Part shown: piece after piece, positions 54,061 to 64,000 of the stretch
Layout of the letters: each line of letters opens with the position of its first letter
Position numbering within the stretch: position 1 is the stretch's first letter
From: Thereva unica
Taxonomy: Eukaryota > Arthropoda > Insecta > Diptera > Therevidae
Direction of reading: 5' to 3'
Length of the DNA stretch: 64,000 nt
Assembly: GCA_949987705.1 (NCBI GenBank)
Contig: OX465281.1
Location: 169,460,516-169,524,515 of the forward strand
Made by a program: the position numbers and the translations under genes
The notes under the pieces: generated by a model
The model's database searches: none
Told to the model about the DNA's origin: nothing
The model's input: only the letters and a program-made list of their open reading frames with translations

Positions 54061-54431
54061 ATGTATTTAAGCAGGTAACTATAAACTTTAGATCAGATAG
54101 TTTAGACTTTTCTTACAATTTATGTGCCCTCCTTGATACCGGTAGCCCCGTTACCCTGTTGAGTGAAAGCGTGTTGCCGTTGTCCTTTATCGAATGTCAT
54201 ACTAGTGTACTGCAGGCTGAAACTTGTTTCGGTGTTAATCGTAGACCAGTTAAAATCAATTTTGAGTTTTCTATTATTTGCTGCTTTGAAAATAAAGAAT
54301 GCGAATTGAATGTTAAAGTTGTTCCGAAATATACTATGTGTTGCGATTTATTACTGGGGCGAGACTCTCTGGGAAAATTTAGATATAGGTTAAGACAGGA
54401 AGACGATGACAGCTTGAGGAAGAGATTTTAA
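54060..54431 (+). pseudogene. Gypsy element 3: protease
   Basis: In the -1 frame relative to gag, active site ALLDTGSPVTLL lies near 54130-54165, and CDLLLGRDSL near 54345-54370 is the partner motif. It ends at a stop at 54429-54431, and the coding signal then resumes in another frame toward RT (a further stop near 54502). The fold is probably complete, but it is cut off from pol. Confidence 0.82.
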
Positions 54432-54574
54432 ACATAGGTTATGTTGAATCAAGTTCAGATATTTGGTTGGGTGAAAATATTAGTTTAGAAACGTCTGAAG
54501 AATAATTTAGGTCAATATATAGTAAATACTATACTAACAGCCTTAAACCGATAAAACCAATTATTGATTATGAA

Positions 54575-56361
54575 ATGAATATTAAGCTTACGAAAGAAAC
54601 TCCTTTTCATTGTACGCCGAGAAGATTATCTTTCACGGAAAAAGGTAGGCTCCAAGAATTGTTAAATGATTTGCGTAAGAATGGGATTATACGCCCAAGT
54701 GATTCCCCGTATTGTTCACCCATAGTTATGGTAAAAAAGAAAAATGGCGAATACAGGTTATGTGTTGATTATCGCCAACTAAACAAAATAACTGCTAGAG
54801 ATAACCACCCTTTACATCTGATTGAGGATCTCATAACTAATCTACATACAAAGAAATATTATTCTCTGTTGGACTTGAAAAGTGGCTTTCATCAAGTCAG
54901 AGTAGCTGAAGAATCAATCAAGTATACCTCGTTTGTAACTCCGTTGGGGTAATGCCGTTTGGATTGCGTAATGCACCATCTGTCTTCCAGAGATATATTA
55001 ATACCGTTTTTAGTAATTTAATTAATGAAAATAAATTGTTGGTGTATATGGATGATATACTAGTTGCCTCCAAGTCCTTAGACGAGCAATTACAAGTGCT
55101 AAAAGAAGTTTTTAAGGTTTTGTCCGAAAATTTATTAGAAATCCGAGTGGATAAATGTAAATTTGTGTGTACTGAAATTGAATATTTAGGCTACGTTATT
55201 AGTGCAGAAAGGATTAAACCAAATCCTTCCAATATTAATGCAATTTCAGGTTTTTCTATCCCTACAAGTGTTAAGCAAGTGCATAGCTTTCTCGGACTTT
55301 GTTCATATTTCCGGAAGTTTATCAAGGACTTCGCCATAATTGCAAAACCACTTTACGATCTATTGAAAAAGAATGCTATTTTTAAGTTGGGTCTTAAGGA
55401 GGTAGAGAGCTATGAGATTTTAAAGATGAAATTAGTAAGCTCACCCGTCTTAGAAATATATAGCCCTGCCGATGAAACAGAATTGCATTGCGATGCCAGT
55501 AGTATAGGCTTCGGTGGTATTCTAATGCAAAAGAAATCCGATGGTAAATTCCATCCCGTGTTCTACTTCTCAAAGAAAGTAAGTACCATACCACCTACTC
55601 CTACAGAAAGTAAGTACCATAGTTACGAACTAGAAACACTTGCTATAATTTATGCATTAAGGAGATTTAGGGTTTATCTGCAGGGTATAAAGTTTAAGAT
55701 AGTTACGGATTGCAATTCTTTGGTTTTAACACTAAATAAAAGAAACATAAACCCAAAGATAGCGCAATGGGCACTGGAGTTGCAAAATTATGACTACTCT
55801 ACAGAGCACCGAATGTGTGCGATAATGAATCATGTAGATGCATTAAGCAGAAGCACAAATGTATTAGTTTTAGAAGAGAATTCTCTGGAGCAGAATTTGG
55901 CAATCTGCCAAAGCCGTGATAACAATATGGTGTCTATACGGAAAGAATTAGAAATTAGTGAAAATAGTAAGTATGAAATGAGAAACGGTTTGGTGTATCG
56001 GAAAACGAATGAGGGCATTCGATTTCATGTCCCGGGGGAGATGGAAACAGAAATTATACGAACTTACCATGAAATGATAGGACATACTGGTACAGAAAAA
56101 TGTTTTTTAGAGATTAGTAGAACATACTGGATACCAAAAGCGGGGGACAAAATTAAAAATTTTATTGAAAATTGTTTTAAGTGTATTGCATATTCTGCGA
56201 AAAGGGGTAAAAAGGAAGGTTACCTTAATATTATACCAAAAGGAGTACTGCCGTTTAAGACGGTACATATAGATCATTTTGGCCCTTTACAAAATGTTAA
56301 ATCCAAGAAAAGGCATATCTTAGTGGTTATTGATGCCTTTACTAAATTACTAAATTTGTAA
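54575..56361 (+). pseudogene. pol: Gypsy element 3: RT, RNase H and truncated integrase
   Basis: 54575-54952 holds RT boxes SPYCSPIVMVKKKNG, CVDYRQLNK and LDLKSGFHQ. It stops just before MPFGLRNAP, where a small deletion near 54950 removes a few codons and the frame. 54952-56361 continues with VYMDDILVA, FLGLCSYFRKF, RNase H (HCDASSIGFGG, ELETLAI) and the integrase finger (H...GHTG...CFKCIA) up to the first catalytic Asp in HIDHFGP. A frameshift near 56350 and loss of everything after about 56400, at the Helitron boundary, leave no core integrase or 3' LTR. Motifs suggest a gypsy lineage different from elements 1 and 2. Confidence 0.92.
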
Positions 56362-56475
56362 AATTTTATGCGGTCAAAAGTGATCGGACTAATTTTTGCC
56401 GTCTTCCCTCATTTCATAGCAATATATAAGGGATATATATATATATCCTTACTAATATTATAAATGCGAAAGTAA

Positions 56476-56476
56476 C

Positions 56477-56513
<37 letters not shown>
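56476..56513. repeat. (CTGT)n microsatellite
   Basis: Eight or nine consecutive CTGT units near the 5' end of H1, in the position where H4 and H5 have ATGTTTGTATGTATGTTTGT. Confidence 0.95.
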
Positions 56514-56519
56514 TACGCT

Positions 56520-59450
56520 TTCACGCCTAAACCGCTGGACCGATTTTGATGAAATTTTCAACAGACATAGTTTAGAACTTGGAGACGGACATAGGCTACT
56601 TTTTATGGAGGACAAAAGGGTTGAAGGGGGTGAAATGGGGTTCAATAAGTTGTAAGGGGATTTTTTTCTATTGTATAAAAAGTAACTGACTGACAGACAA
56701 CGCACAACCTAAACCGCTAGAGCTAAAGGGCTGAAATTTTGACTGTGTATCCCTATAATGGCGTGGACATCCACTAAAAAGCGATTTTTCGAAATTCATC
56801 CCCTAAGGGGGTGAATTGGGGTTTACCGAAACCGCTGGAGCTTTAGGGTTGAAATTTGGACACTGCATCCCTATAATGGCGTGGACATCCACTAAGAAGC
56901 GATTTTTCGAAATTCATCCCCTAAGGGGCTGAATTCGGGTTTACCGAAACCGCTGAAGCTTTAGGGTTGAAATTTGGACACTGCATCCCTATAATGGCGT
57001 GGACATCCACTATAAAGCGATTTTTCGAAATTCATCCCCTAAGGGGGTGAAATGGGGTTTACCCAAACCGCTGCAGCTATAGGGCTGAAATTTTGATAGT
57101 GCATCCCTATAATGGCGTGGACATCCACTAAGAAGCGATTTTTCGAAATTCATCCCCTAAGGGGGTGAAATGGGGTTTACCCAAACCGCTGCAGCTATAG
57201 GGCTGAAATTTTGATAGTGCATCCCTATAATGGCGTGGACATCCACTAAGAAGCGATTTTTCGAAATTCATCCCCTAAGGGGGTGAATTCGGGTTTACCG
57301 AAACCGCTGAAGCTTTAGGGTTGAAATTTGGACACTGCATCCCTATAATGGCGTGGACATCCACTATAAAGCGATTTTTCGAAATTCATCCCCTAAGGGG
57401 GTGAAATGGGGTTTATCAAAACCGCTGGAGCTATAGGGCTGAAATTTGGACAGTGCATCCCTATAATGGAGTGGACATCCACTATAAAGCGATTTTTCGA
57501 AATTCATCCCCTAAGGGGGTGAAATGGGGTTTACCCAAACCGCTGCAGCTATAGGGCTGAAATTTTGATAGTGCATCCCTATAATGGCGTGGACATCCAC
57601 TAAGAAGCGATTTTTCGAAATTCATCCCCTAAGGGGGTGAAATGGGGTTTACCCAAACCGCTGCAGCTATAGGGCTGAAATTTTGATAGTGCATCCCTAT
57701 AATGGCGTGGACATCCACTAAGAAGCGATTTTTCGAAATTCATCACCTAAGGGGGTGAATTCGGGTTTACCGAAACCGCTGAAGCTTTAGGGTTGAAATT
57801 TGGACACTGCATCCCTATAATGGCGTGGACATCCACTATAAAGCGATTTTTCGAAATTCATCCCCTAAGCGGGTGAAATGGGGTTTATCCAAACCGTTGG
57901 AGCTATAGGGCTGAAATTTTGACCGGGCATCCCTATAATGGCGTGGACCTCCACTAAGAAGCGATTTTTCGAAATTCATCCCCTAAGGGGGTGAATTGGG
58001 GTTTACCCAAACCGCTGGAGCTATAGGGCTGAAATTTGAACAGTGCATCCCTATAATGACGTGGACATCCACTCTTCTTCTTTCTTCTTTGATCCGTTAG
58101 CTGGCGGTCCGAGCGGGACGGCCCCGCAACGGATACGCTGCTGTCGGTGCCGCTTTGAAAAATGCGGTTTCTTGCCTAGTTTTTACGATCAATTCGGCAG
58201 GTCGACAACCCTCCTCCTTTCACACCCTGGACTTGGGACCAGGCGACGGCGGAGTTGGACATCCACTAAGAAGCGATTTTTCGAAATTCATACCCTAAGG
58301 GGGTGAAATGGGGTTTACCCAAACCGCTGGAGCTATAGGGCTGAAATTTTAACAGTGCATCCCTATAATGACGTGGACATCCACTAAAGAGCGATTTTTC
58401 GAAGTTCATCCCCTAAGGGTGTGAAATGGGGTTCTTACAAACCGCTGAAGCAATAGGGCTGAAATTTGGACAGTGCATCCCTATAATGGAGTGGACATCC
58501 ACTATAAAGCGATTTTTCGAAATTCATCCCCTAAGGGGGTGAAATGGGGTTTATTCAAACCGTTGGAGCTATAGGGCTGAAATTTTGACAGTGCATCCCT
58601 ATAATGGCGTGGACATCCACTAAGAAGCGATTTTTCGAAATTCATCCCCTAAGGGGGTGAAATGGGGTTTACCCAAACCGCTGCAGCTATAGGGCTGAAA
58701 TTTTGATAGTGCATCCCTATAATGGCGTGGACATCCACTAAGAAGCGATTTTTCAAAATTCATACCCTAAGGGGGTGAAACGGGGTTTATCCAAACCGCT
58801 AAAGTTATAGGGCTGAAATTTTAACAGTGCATCCCTATAATGGCGTGGACATCCACTATAAGGCGATTTTTCGAAATTTATTCCCTAAGGGGGTTAAATG
58901 GGATTTACCCAAACCGCTGGAGCTATAGGGCTGAAATTTTGACAGTGCATCCCCTTAATGACGTTGACATCCACTAAAAAGCGATTTTTCGAAATTCATC
59001 CCCTAATGGGGTGAAATGGGGTTAACCCACACCACTGAAGCTGGAGGGCTCTAATTTTGACCGTGCATCACTATAATGACGTGGGCATCCACTTAAGGGT
59101 GATTGAAATTTATCCCCTAAAGGGGTTAAATGGGGTTAAGCCAAACCACTATAGCTAAACGGCTGAAATTTTGACAGTGCATCTCTATAATGACGTGGAC
59201 ATTTACTAAGAAGCGATTTTTCGAAATTCATCCCCTACAGGGGTAAAATTTGGTTTACCAAACTACTCGAGCTACAGGGTTGAAAATTGGACAGTGCATC
59301 CCTATAATGACATGGACATCCACTAAGAGGCGATTACTCGAAATTCATCCCCTAAGGGGATGAAATGGGGTTAACCCAAACCTCTGAAGCTGAAAGGCTG
59401 GAATTTTGACAGTGCATCCCTATAATCACGTAGAAATGAATGACTCGAAA
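56520..59450. repeat. Tandem array, 118-bp unit, about 24 copies
   Basis: The landmark CCCTATAATGGCGTGGACAT recurs at 56751, 56869, 56987, 57105 and so on, exactly 118 bases apart. Neighbouring units differ by a few percent and degrade toward the right end (58850 onward). Higher-order similarity exists: pairs of units recur (for example 57105-57340 versus 57577-57812). It is interrupted by a 183-bp insert. The unit resembles the H1 head (AACCGCTGGA...GATGAAATT), so it probably arose from it. Confidence 0.97.
58074..58256 (-). mobile_element. 183-bp two-ended derivative of the RTE-like element
   Basis: Its left 88 bp match the RTE 3' end (34501-34588). Its right ~95 bp match the RTE 5' UTR (37678-37772), with about seven unmatched bases between. 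It inserted into the 118-bp array, with an exact 11-bp target duplication GGACATCCACT at 58063-58073 and 58257-58267. It retains none of the ORF except the last ~20 codons. It is a SINE-like parasite of the RTE, comparable to RIME and ingi of trypanosomes. Confidence 0.9.
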
Positions 59451-59780
59451 TTCACTTTATTTAATATTCATTTGTGATTGCTTCATAATTTCTTACATCC
59501 ACGTAAATAGGCGAACAAACTTAACGAACGTTCGTCAAACCCTAAAATGTCACTTTTCTTGATGACATATACATGCCAATCTACATTAAAACTTTCAGAT
59601 TTGTTGAGCAGAGGTGATATTCGCAGCAATTTGTTTACCATATTTATTAAAAAAATGCACTATAATAAACCCTTTTTAGGGATAATAACAGCTGACTTTT
59701 TTGTTGGTTTTTTTTAAGGAAAACATTGCACATAATAAACAGTTTTTAAAGGCGTTGCAAGGCACGCGGGTTTTATGCTA

Positions 59781-59782
<2 letters not shown>

Positions 59783-59819
<37 letters not shown>
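59783..59819. repeat. (TA)n microsatellite between two Helitrons
   Basis: About 18 uninterrupted TA units between H1 and H2, an A/T-rich site of the kind Helitrons use. Confidence 0.95.
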
Positions 59820-59820
<1 letters not shown>

Positions 59821-61381
59821 TAGCTGGAACCCGGTGCGCCTCGCTGCACAAATAAGCCAATAGTATAGCGTGCGCCAAAACAATTGGGAATCTCAAAATC
59901 GATGGGCACTGAGAGTCTCAAATCCCGGGATGCAAGTACATTCGTAAAGAAAAGTGTAACTCCGTTCGTTTAAAAACCCAAATCACTTGCTCATTTATAT
60001 CCCTAATCACAATTCAGCGGTTTCACTGCCACTCTTGCCGTGGTCAGATGCTATGAGGGAGTGTTTTTGCCCGTAAATGAATTTCGCAGAAGAAATTACA
60101 ATGCACGTCCGCTTGAACTTTATCCATACACGAAATTTTAATGGGTGTGAAATTGTCAGTTCGCCGCCTGTGTTTATATTTCCAATTCTTTTGGTACGCG
60201 CTATAGCTTCCGTTTATTTTGCAGTTGAGGTGATAAGAATTTTAATATACAGTAGGAGCCATTTTCGTATTTTTGATTCCGAATAATATCGATGCTATCG
60301 ATTGAAATTTCGCTATTTGAAACGACCAAAAGTTGGTTTTTTCAATACTGTTCCATAGATGTGATGCTTTCAAGCATGCATCCGTTCAGCTCATTTGCAG
60401 GCTTTGATCGAAGTATACCAGGAAAAGTTGAGCAAGTAGTGTCAGAGCGCCTACCATGGATTAGGTTTTCCTCGGAAATCTTGAAAAGCCCTGTCATGCG
60501 CTTCGACCTATTTTTTATAGGCCATGGTGCATTCGCTCCAAAATAATAATTTTGCACGGATGTGGCAATACGGGAGTTTTTACTGACGTTACATGTAGGT
60601 GTTTCTCTCTGGTTCAAATTCAATAGGAACTTGGGTGCTCAATACACTAAACATCCACCATCAAGTAGCGTTGATGCAATTCCCGATGATGTCACACTTC
60701 ACACTATGAATGGAGACAGTTAATACGTTCAATAAGCAACGTTTGGCAACATTGGGCGAACTTTTCAAACATTTAACGGCATGATAAAGAGTAATTTTTC
60801 CGTAAGAAATATGAAAAAAAATATGTCCCATGTAAAATTATTGTATGTTGAAAAATCAAGCACCTTGAAATCTATGCAAATTTCCAGGTACCATAGCTCA
60901 AAAAGAAAAAGCGACGAACATCTGATTATTGAATTTGTCGTCTTTTTGGTTTCGAGACCTTTCATTTAAGACATACATTGCTAAAATCAGGCACATGCAG
61001 CCGAAGTTACTTCAATCCAAGTTCAGAGAACCGCGTCCTTCGCGATAAATCTGATTTTTTCAACAAAATTGTACGGCAACTATCCGTAAATAAACTCCGA
61101 TCGATCTGAAACTTTGGAAATCGTATTTTTTCGGAAAAAAACCAAAACAAAATGGATGTGACTTCTTTAGCAGAAATTTGAAGAGTACCTCCCATACAAA
61201 AGTTTCGGATTTTTCTATATCAGTACACTACAGCTACCCGAAGGTTTCGAGATAGCCTATATGTTATTCTGAAGTATGAGCTGTATTATTGTAAAGTTTC
61301 ATTAAAATCTATTCAGTAGTTTTTGCGTGAAAGAGTAACAAACATCCATACAAACATTTGCGTTTATAATATTAGTAAGAT
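59820..61381 (-). mobile_element. Helitron-like element H2 (1562 bp), minus orientation
   Basis: On the minus strand it starts A|TCTTACTAATATTATAAAC (61381) and ends GGGTTCCAGCTAG|T (59820), with a GTGC...GCAC foldback before the end. Its first ~150 bp match H4 in reverse. The interior has no helicase, and open frames up to 93 codons lack any family signature. Confidence 0.75.
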
Positions 61382-61557
61382 AGCCTATAGCAAAAAACCT
61401 GTGTGCGTTGCAAGGCTTTTAAATAAAAAAAAAAAATTATGTGTGCGTTGTACGCGGTAGGAAAAAAAACAATAAATCTGGAAAAAAATTCCCTCTTCCC
61501 AATCTTATCGGTGATTCAATTAGAACAGCGTTATGTATTCAAGTAGATATATATATA
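61382..61557 (-). repeat. Inverted copy of the H4 tail region
   Basis: About 170 bp that are the reverse complement of 62490-62667 in H4 (shared CACCGATAAGATTGGGAAGAG and AAAAGCCTTGCAACGCACAC), lying between H2 and H4. It may be the truncated end of a further family member in minus orientation. Confidence 0.85.
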
Positions 61558-63179
61558 TCTTACTAATATTATAAACGTGAATGTTTGTATGTATGTTTGT
61601 TACTCTTTCACGCAAAAACTACTGAATGGATTTTAATGAAACTTTACAATAATATAGCTCATATATCAGAATAACATATAGGCTATAATTTATAAAAAAA
61701 TTCAAGATGGCCGCCGAAAACTCAAAATGGCCACGCAAATTGTGTTCCGATTTCAATGAAAGTTGGTATACAGAGGTTTTTAAGGTCGCTAATAACGAAT
61801 TTGTGGTCAAAACTTATAAATTCAAAATGGCCGTGCCAATATGGCCGACGAATTTGCCAATTGTGTTCCGATTCCAATGAAAATCGAAATCTGGGGGATT
61901 TTAAGGTTGCAAATAACGAATTTATGATCAAAACTTATAAATTCAAAATGGCGGACGAATTTTTCCAATTGTATTCCGATTCCAATGAAAGTGAATATCT
62001 AGGGGTTTTTAAGGTTGCAAATAACGAATTTATGATCAAAACTTATAAATTCAAAATGGCCGCGCCAATATGGCCGACGAATTTTTCCAATTGTATTCCG
62101 ATTGCAATGAAAATCGGTATCTGGGGGCTTTTAGGGCAAACAACGAATTTATGATCAAAGCTTATAAATTCAAAATTGCGGGTCCAATATGACGCACGAA
62201 TTTTCCCAAGCCACATTCTGAAATGTAGTAAATTTCTAAAATTCCCTCTAACCAGTATAGAAACAGTAAAAACGGTAGAAAGAGTCGAAGTTTGCAAATT
62301 TGTGCGCCCCTACATTGTCATCACGAGGTTAAACGATGTCATCTATCGCTTCCAAAAAGTTCGATCGGAAAAAACGGGACCTGGAGGAAGCTGTGTTCGG
62401 GACGAATACTGAGTAAGAAGGGAGCAGTGTAACGGCTAACCGAAAAGAGAAAGTTAAAATTCCAATTCACCGAGAAGTTATATGTTTAGATGCATCTACT
62501 TGAATACATAACGCTGTTCTAATTGAATCACCGATAAGATTGGGAAGAGGCAATTTTTTCCAGATTTATTGTTTTTTCATTATACTTTTTTTCCTACCGC
62601 GTACAACGCACACATAATTTTTTTTTATTTAAAAGCCTTGCAACGCACACGGGTTTTTTGCTATAGGCTATAATTTATAAAGCTATTGAGTAAATAGGCC
62701 AAAATATAACAATATAAGTATCACGTAAATCGGAAAAAATTCGCCCATTCTGGCGTGCGCTGCAAAAAGCTTAAAAGTTACACGAATATAATGTATGATA
62801 AATTTATATTTTGTATATTTATACAAATAAAATAACATCAAAAATGTTAAGATAGGTTTTACTCAAATCAGCAAATTTTGCGTTCCTTTTCTGCTCTGCT
62901 CACAAGTACTAAAAAGTAGAAAAGGAACACAGCTAATGTTGCCAACGTATTCTGAATGTGATTGCCTAGGTGTCTGTTATGCACGTAGTACACAATTTTT
63001 CCGATTGGTGGTGCTCAACCTCGAATTTTAATAAATTTGAAGCACATTTTTTATAGGTAACTCTAAATTCTTTTATGTACCCATAACCATGCTTCATTAT
63101 AACCATTTCCTATCCCGGAGTATGCCCACATAATTTTTTTTTATTAAAAGGCGTTGCAACGCACGCGGGTTTTTGCTAG
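61558..63179 (+). mobile_element. Helitron-like element H4 (1622 bp)
   Basis: Starts A|TCTTACTAATATTATAAACG and ends GGGTTTTTGCTAG|T, with the perfect palindrome GCGTTGCAACGC ending 15 bases before the CTAG. The interior has four tandem units of 108-122 bp (61733-62208) containing AACTTATAAATTCAAAATGG. The 132-codon frame across them is a repeat artefact. It is followed by H5 after two bases. Confidence 0.8.
61733..62208. repeat. Four tandem units of ~108-122 bp inside H4 (repeated in H5)
   Basis: Unit starts (TGTGTTCCGA or TGTATTCCGA) at 61741, 61862, 61970 and 62092. A 13-14-base block containing GCCAATATGG is present or absent, which explains the alternating lengths. The same set occurs at 63357-63832 in H5. 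Confidence 0.93.
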
Positions 63180-63181
63180 TA

Positions 63182-64000
63182 TCTTACTAATATTATAAAC
63201 GTGAATGTTTGTATGTATGTTTGTTACTCTTTCACGCAAAAACTACTGAATGGATTTTAATGAAACTTTACAATAATATAGCTCATATATCAGAATAACA
63301 TATAGGCTATAATTTATAAAAAAATTCAACATGGCCGCCGAAAACTCAAAATGGCCACGCAAATTGTGTTCCGATTTCAATGAAAGTTGGTATATAGAGG
63401 TTTTTAAGGTCGCTAATAACGAATTTGTGGTCAAAACTTATAAATTCAAAATGGCCGTGCCAATATGGCCGACGAATTTGCCAATTGTGTTCCGATTCCA
63501 ATGAAAATCGAAATCTGGCGGATTTTAAGGTTGCAAATAACGAATTTATGATCAAAACTTATAAATTGAAAATGGCGGACGAATTTTTCCAATTGTATTC
63601 CGATTCCAATGAAAGTGAATATCTAGGGGATTCTAAGGTTGCAAATAACGAATTTATGATCAAAACTTATAAATTCAAAATGGCCGCGCCAATATGGCCG
63701 ACGAATTTTTCCAATTGTATTCCGGTTGCAATGAAAATCGGTATCTGGGGGCTTTTAGGGCAAACAACGAATTTATGATCAAAGTTTATAAATTCAAAAT
63801 TGCGGGTCCAATATGACGCACGAATTTTCCCAAGCCACATTCTGAAATGTAGTAAATTTCTAAAATTCCCTCTAACCAGTATAGAAACAGTAAAAACGGT
63901 AGAAAGAGTCGAAGTTTGCAAATTTGTGCGCCCCTACATTGTCATCACGAGGTTAAACGATGTCATCTATCGCTTCCAAAAAGTTCGATCGGAAAAAACG
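63182..64000 (+). mobile_element. Helitron-like element H5, truncated by the window edge
   Basis: A near-identical repeat of 61558-62378, including the head, the four tandem units and the following sequence, spaced 1624 bp from H4. It starts A|TCTTACTAATATTATAAAC right after the H4 end, so the two lie head-to-tail. Confidence 0.85.

Larger units (their letters stand above)
56446..59781 (+). mobile_element. Helitron-like element H1 (3336 bp) carrying a 118-bp tandem array
   Basis: Starts A|TCCTTACTAATATTATAAA and ends GGGTTTTATGCTAG|T. A near-palindrome GCGTTGCAAGGC lies about 20 bases before the CTAG. TC start, CTAG end, a 3' hairpin and insertion between A and T are Helitron hallmarks. There is no Rep/helicase ORF, so it is non-autonomous. 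It truncates the integrase of gypsy 3. Confidence 0.75.

Noticed and set aside
56520..59450. 118-bp array as a CRISPR or as coding tandem repeat protein
   Set aside because: Units are head-to-tail without spacers, and no frame stays open across units.
61756..62154. 132-codon ORF in H4 (and a 117-codon relative in H5)
   Set aside because: Made of repeated translations of the tandem units (FKMA... and similar); no conserved domain, and the same sequence has stops in variant units.
1..64000. Host genes, tRNA, rRNA, or a defence or biosynthetic system
   Set aside because: All long frames are explained by retroelements or are shadows. tRNA-like sequences occur only as primer-binding complements.

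Overview
The window is a nest of transposable elements from an animal genome, almost certainly an insect. I see no host gene, rRNA, tRNA or CRISPR array. The evidence for an insect is two env-bearing Ty3/gypsy elements of the 17.6/297/gypsy (errantivirus) type, BEL/Pao elements primed by tRNA-Trp and tRNA-Tyr, jockey/CR1-like and RTE-like non-LTR elements, a hAT element, pogo-like and other MITEs, and Helitron-like repeats with A|TC...CTAG|T ends. The species cannot be named from the sequence.

Layout. 1-7.1 kb: gypsy element 1 (+ strand; gag, pro, pol, env, start of 3' LTR). Two short DNA transposons interrupt it, one in the protease and one in env. 7.6-11.9 kb: a hAT element with a perfect 8-bp target duplication and a decayed transposase, itself carrying a foldback element that holds a pogo-like MITE. 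12-13.5 kb: BEL pol debris, partly as an inverted duplication. 14-20.6 kb: gypsy element 2 (- strand; env, integrase, RT, protease, gag), decayed. 22.0-33.5 kb: CR1/jockey-like copy 1 (- strand), split by BEL element 1 (22495-31417). The BEL insertion is recent, has near-identical LTRs and a GTGTC target duplication, and carries an F-type envelope fused behind the integrase. 33.5-34.25 kb: a 439-bp-spaced repeat. 34.26-37.79 kb: another CR1-like fragment split by an RTE-like element (- strand). 37.8-47.8 kb: BEL element 2 (- strand), with 1.59-kb LTRs, a fully open 1750-codon Gag-Pol and an extra acidic ORF before its 3' LTR. 47.7-56.4 kb: gypsy element 3 (+ strand), whose leader and gag are tandemly duplicated. 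CR1-like copy 2 sits in the first gag copy, and the second copy keeps the empty site. 56.4-64 kb: four Helitron-like elements, one carrying about 24 units of a 118-bp tandem repeat into which a 183-bp RTE derivative inserted.

Relative ages can be read from the nesting. BEL 1 is younger than CR1-like copy 1. The RTE is younger than the fragment it splits. CR1-like copy 2 is younger than the gag duplication. The short RTE derivative is younger than the 118-bp array. The most complete coding capacity is in BEL 2 (no lesion seen in Gag-Pol), BEL 1 (one gag frameshift and one in-frame TGA), gypsy 1 pol, and the RTE (one in-frame TGA). The items most worth a second look are the envelope-bearing BEL element, the extra ORF of BEL 2, the two-ended mini-RTE, and the Helitron with an internal array.
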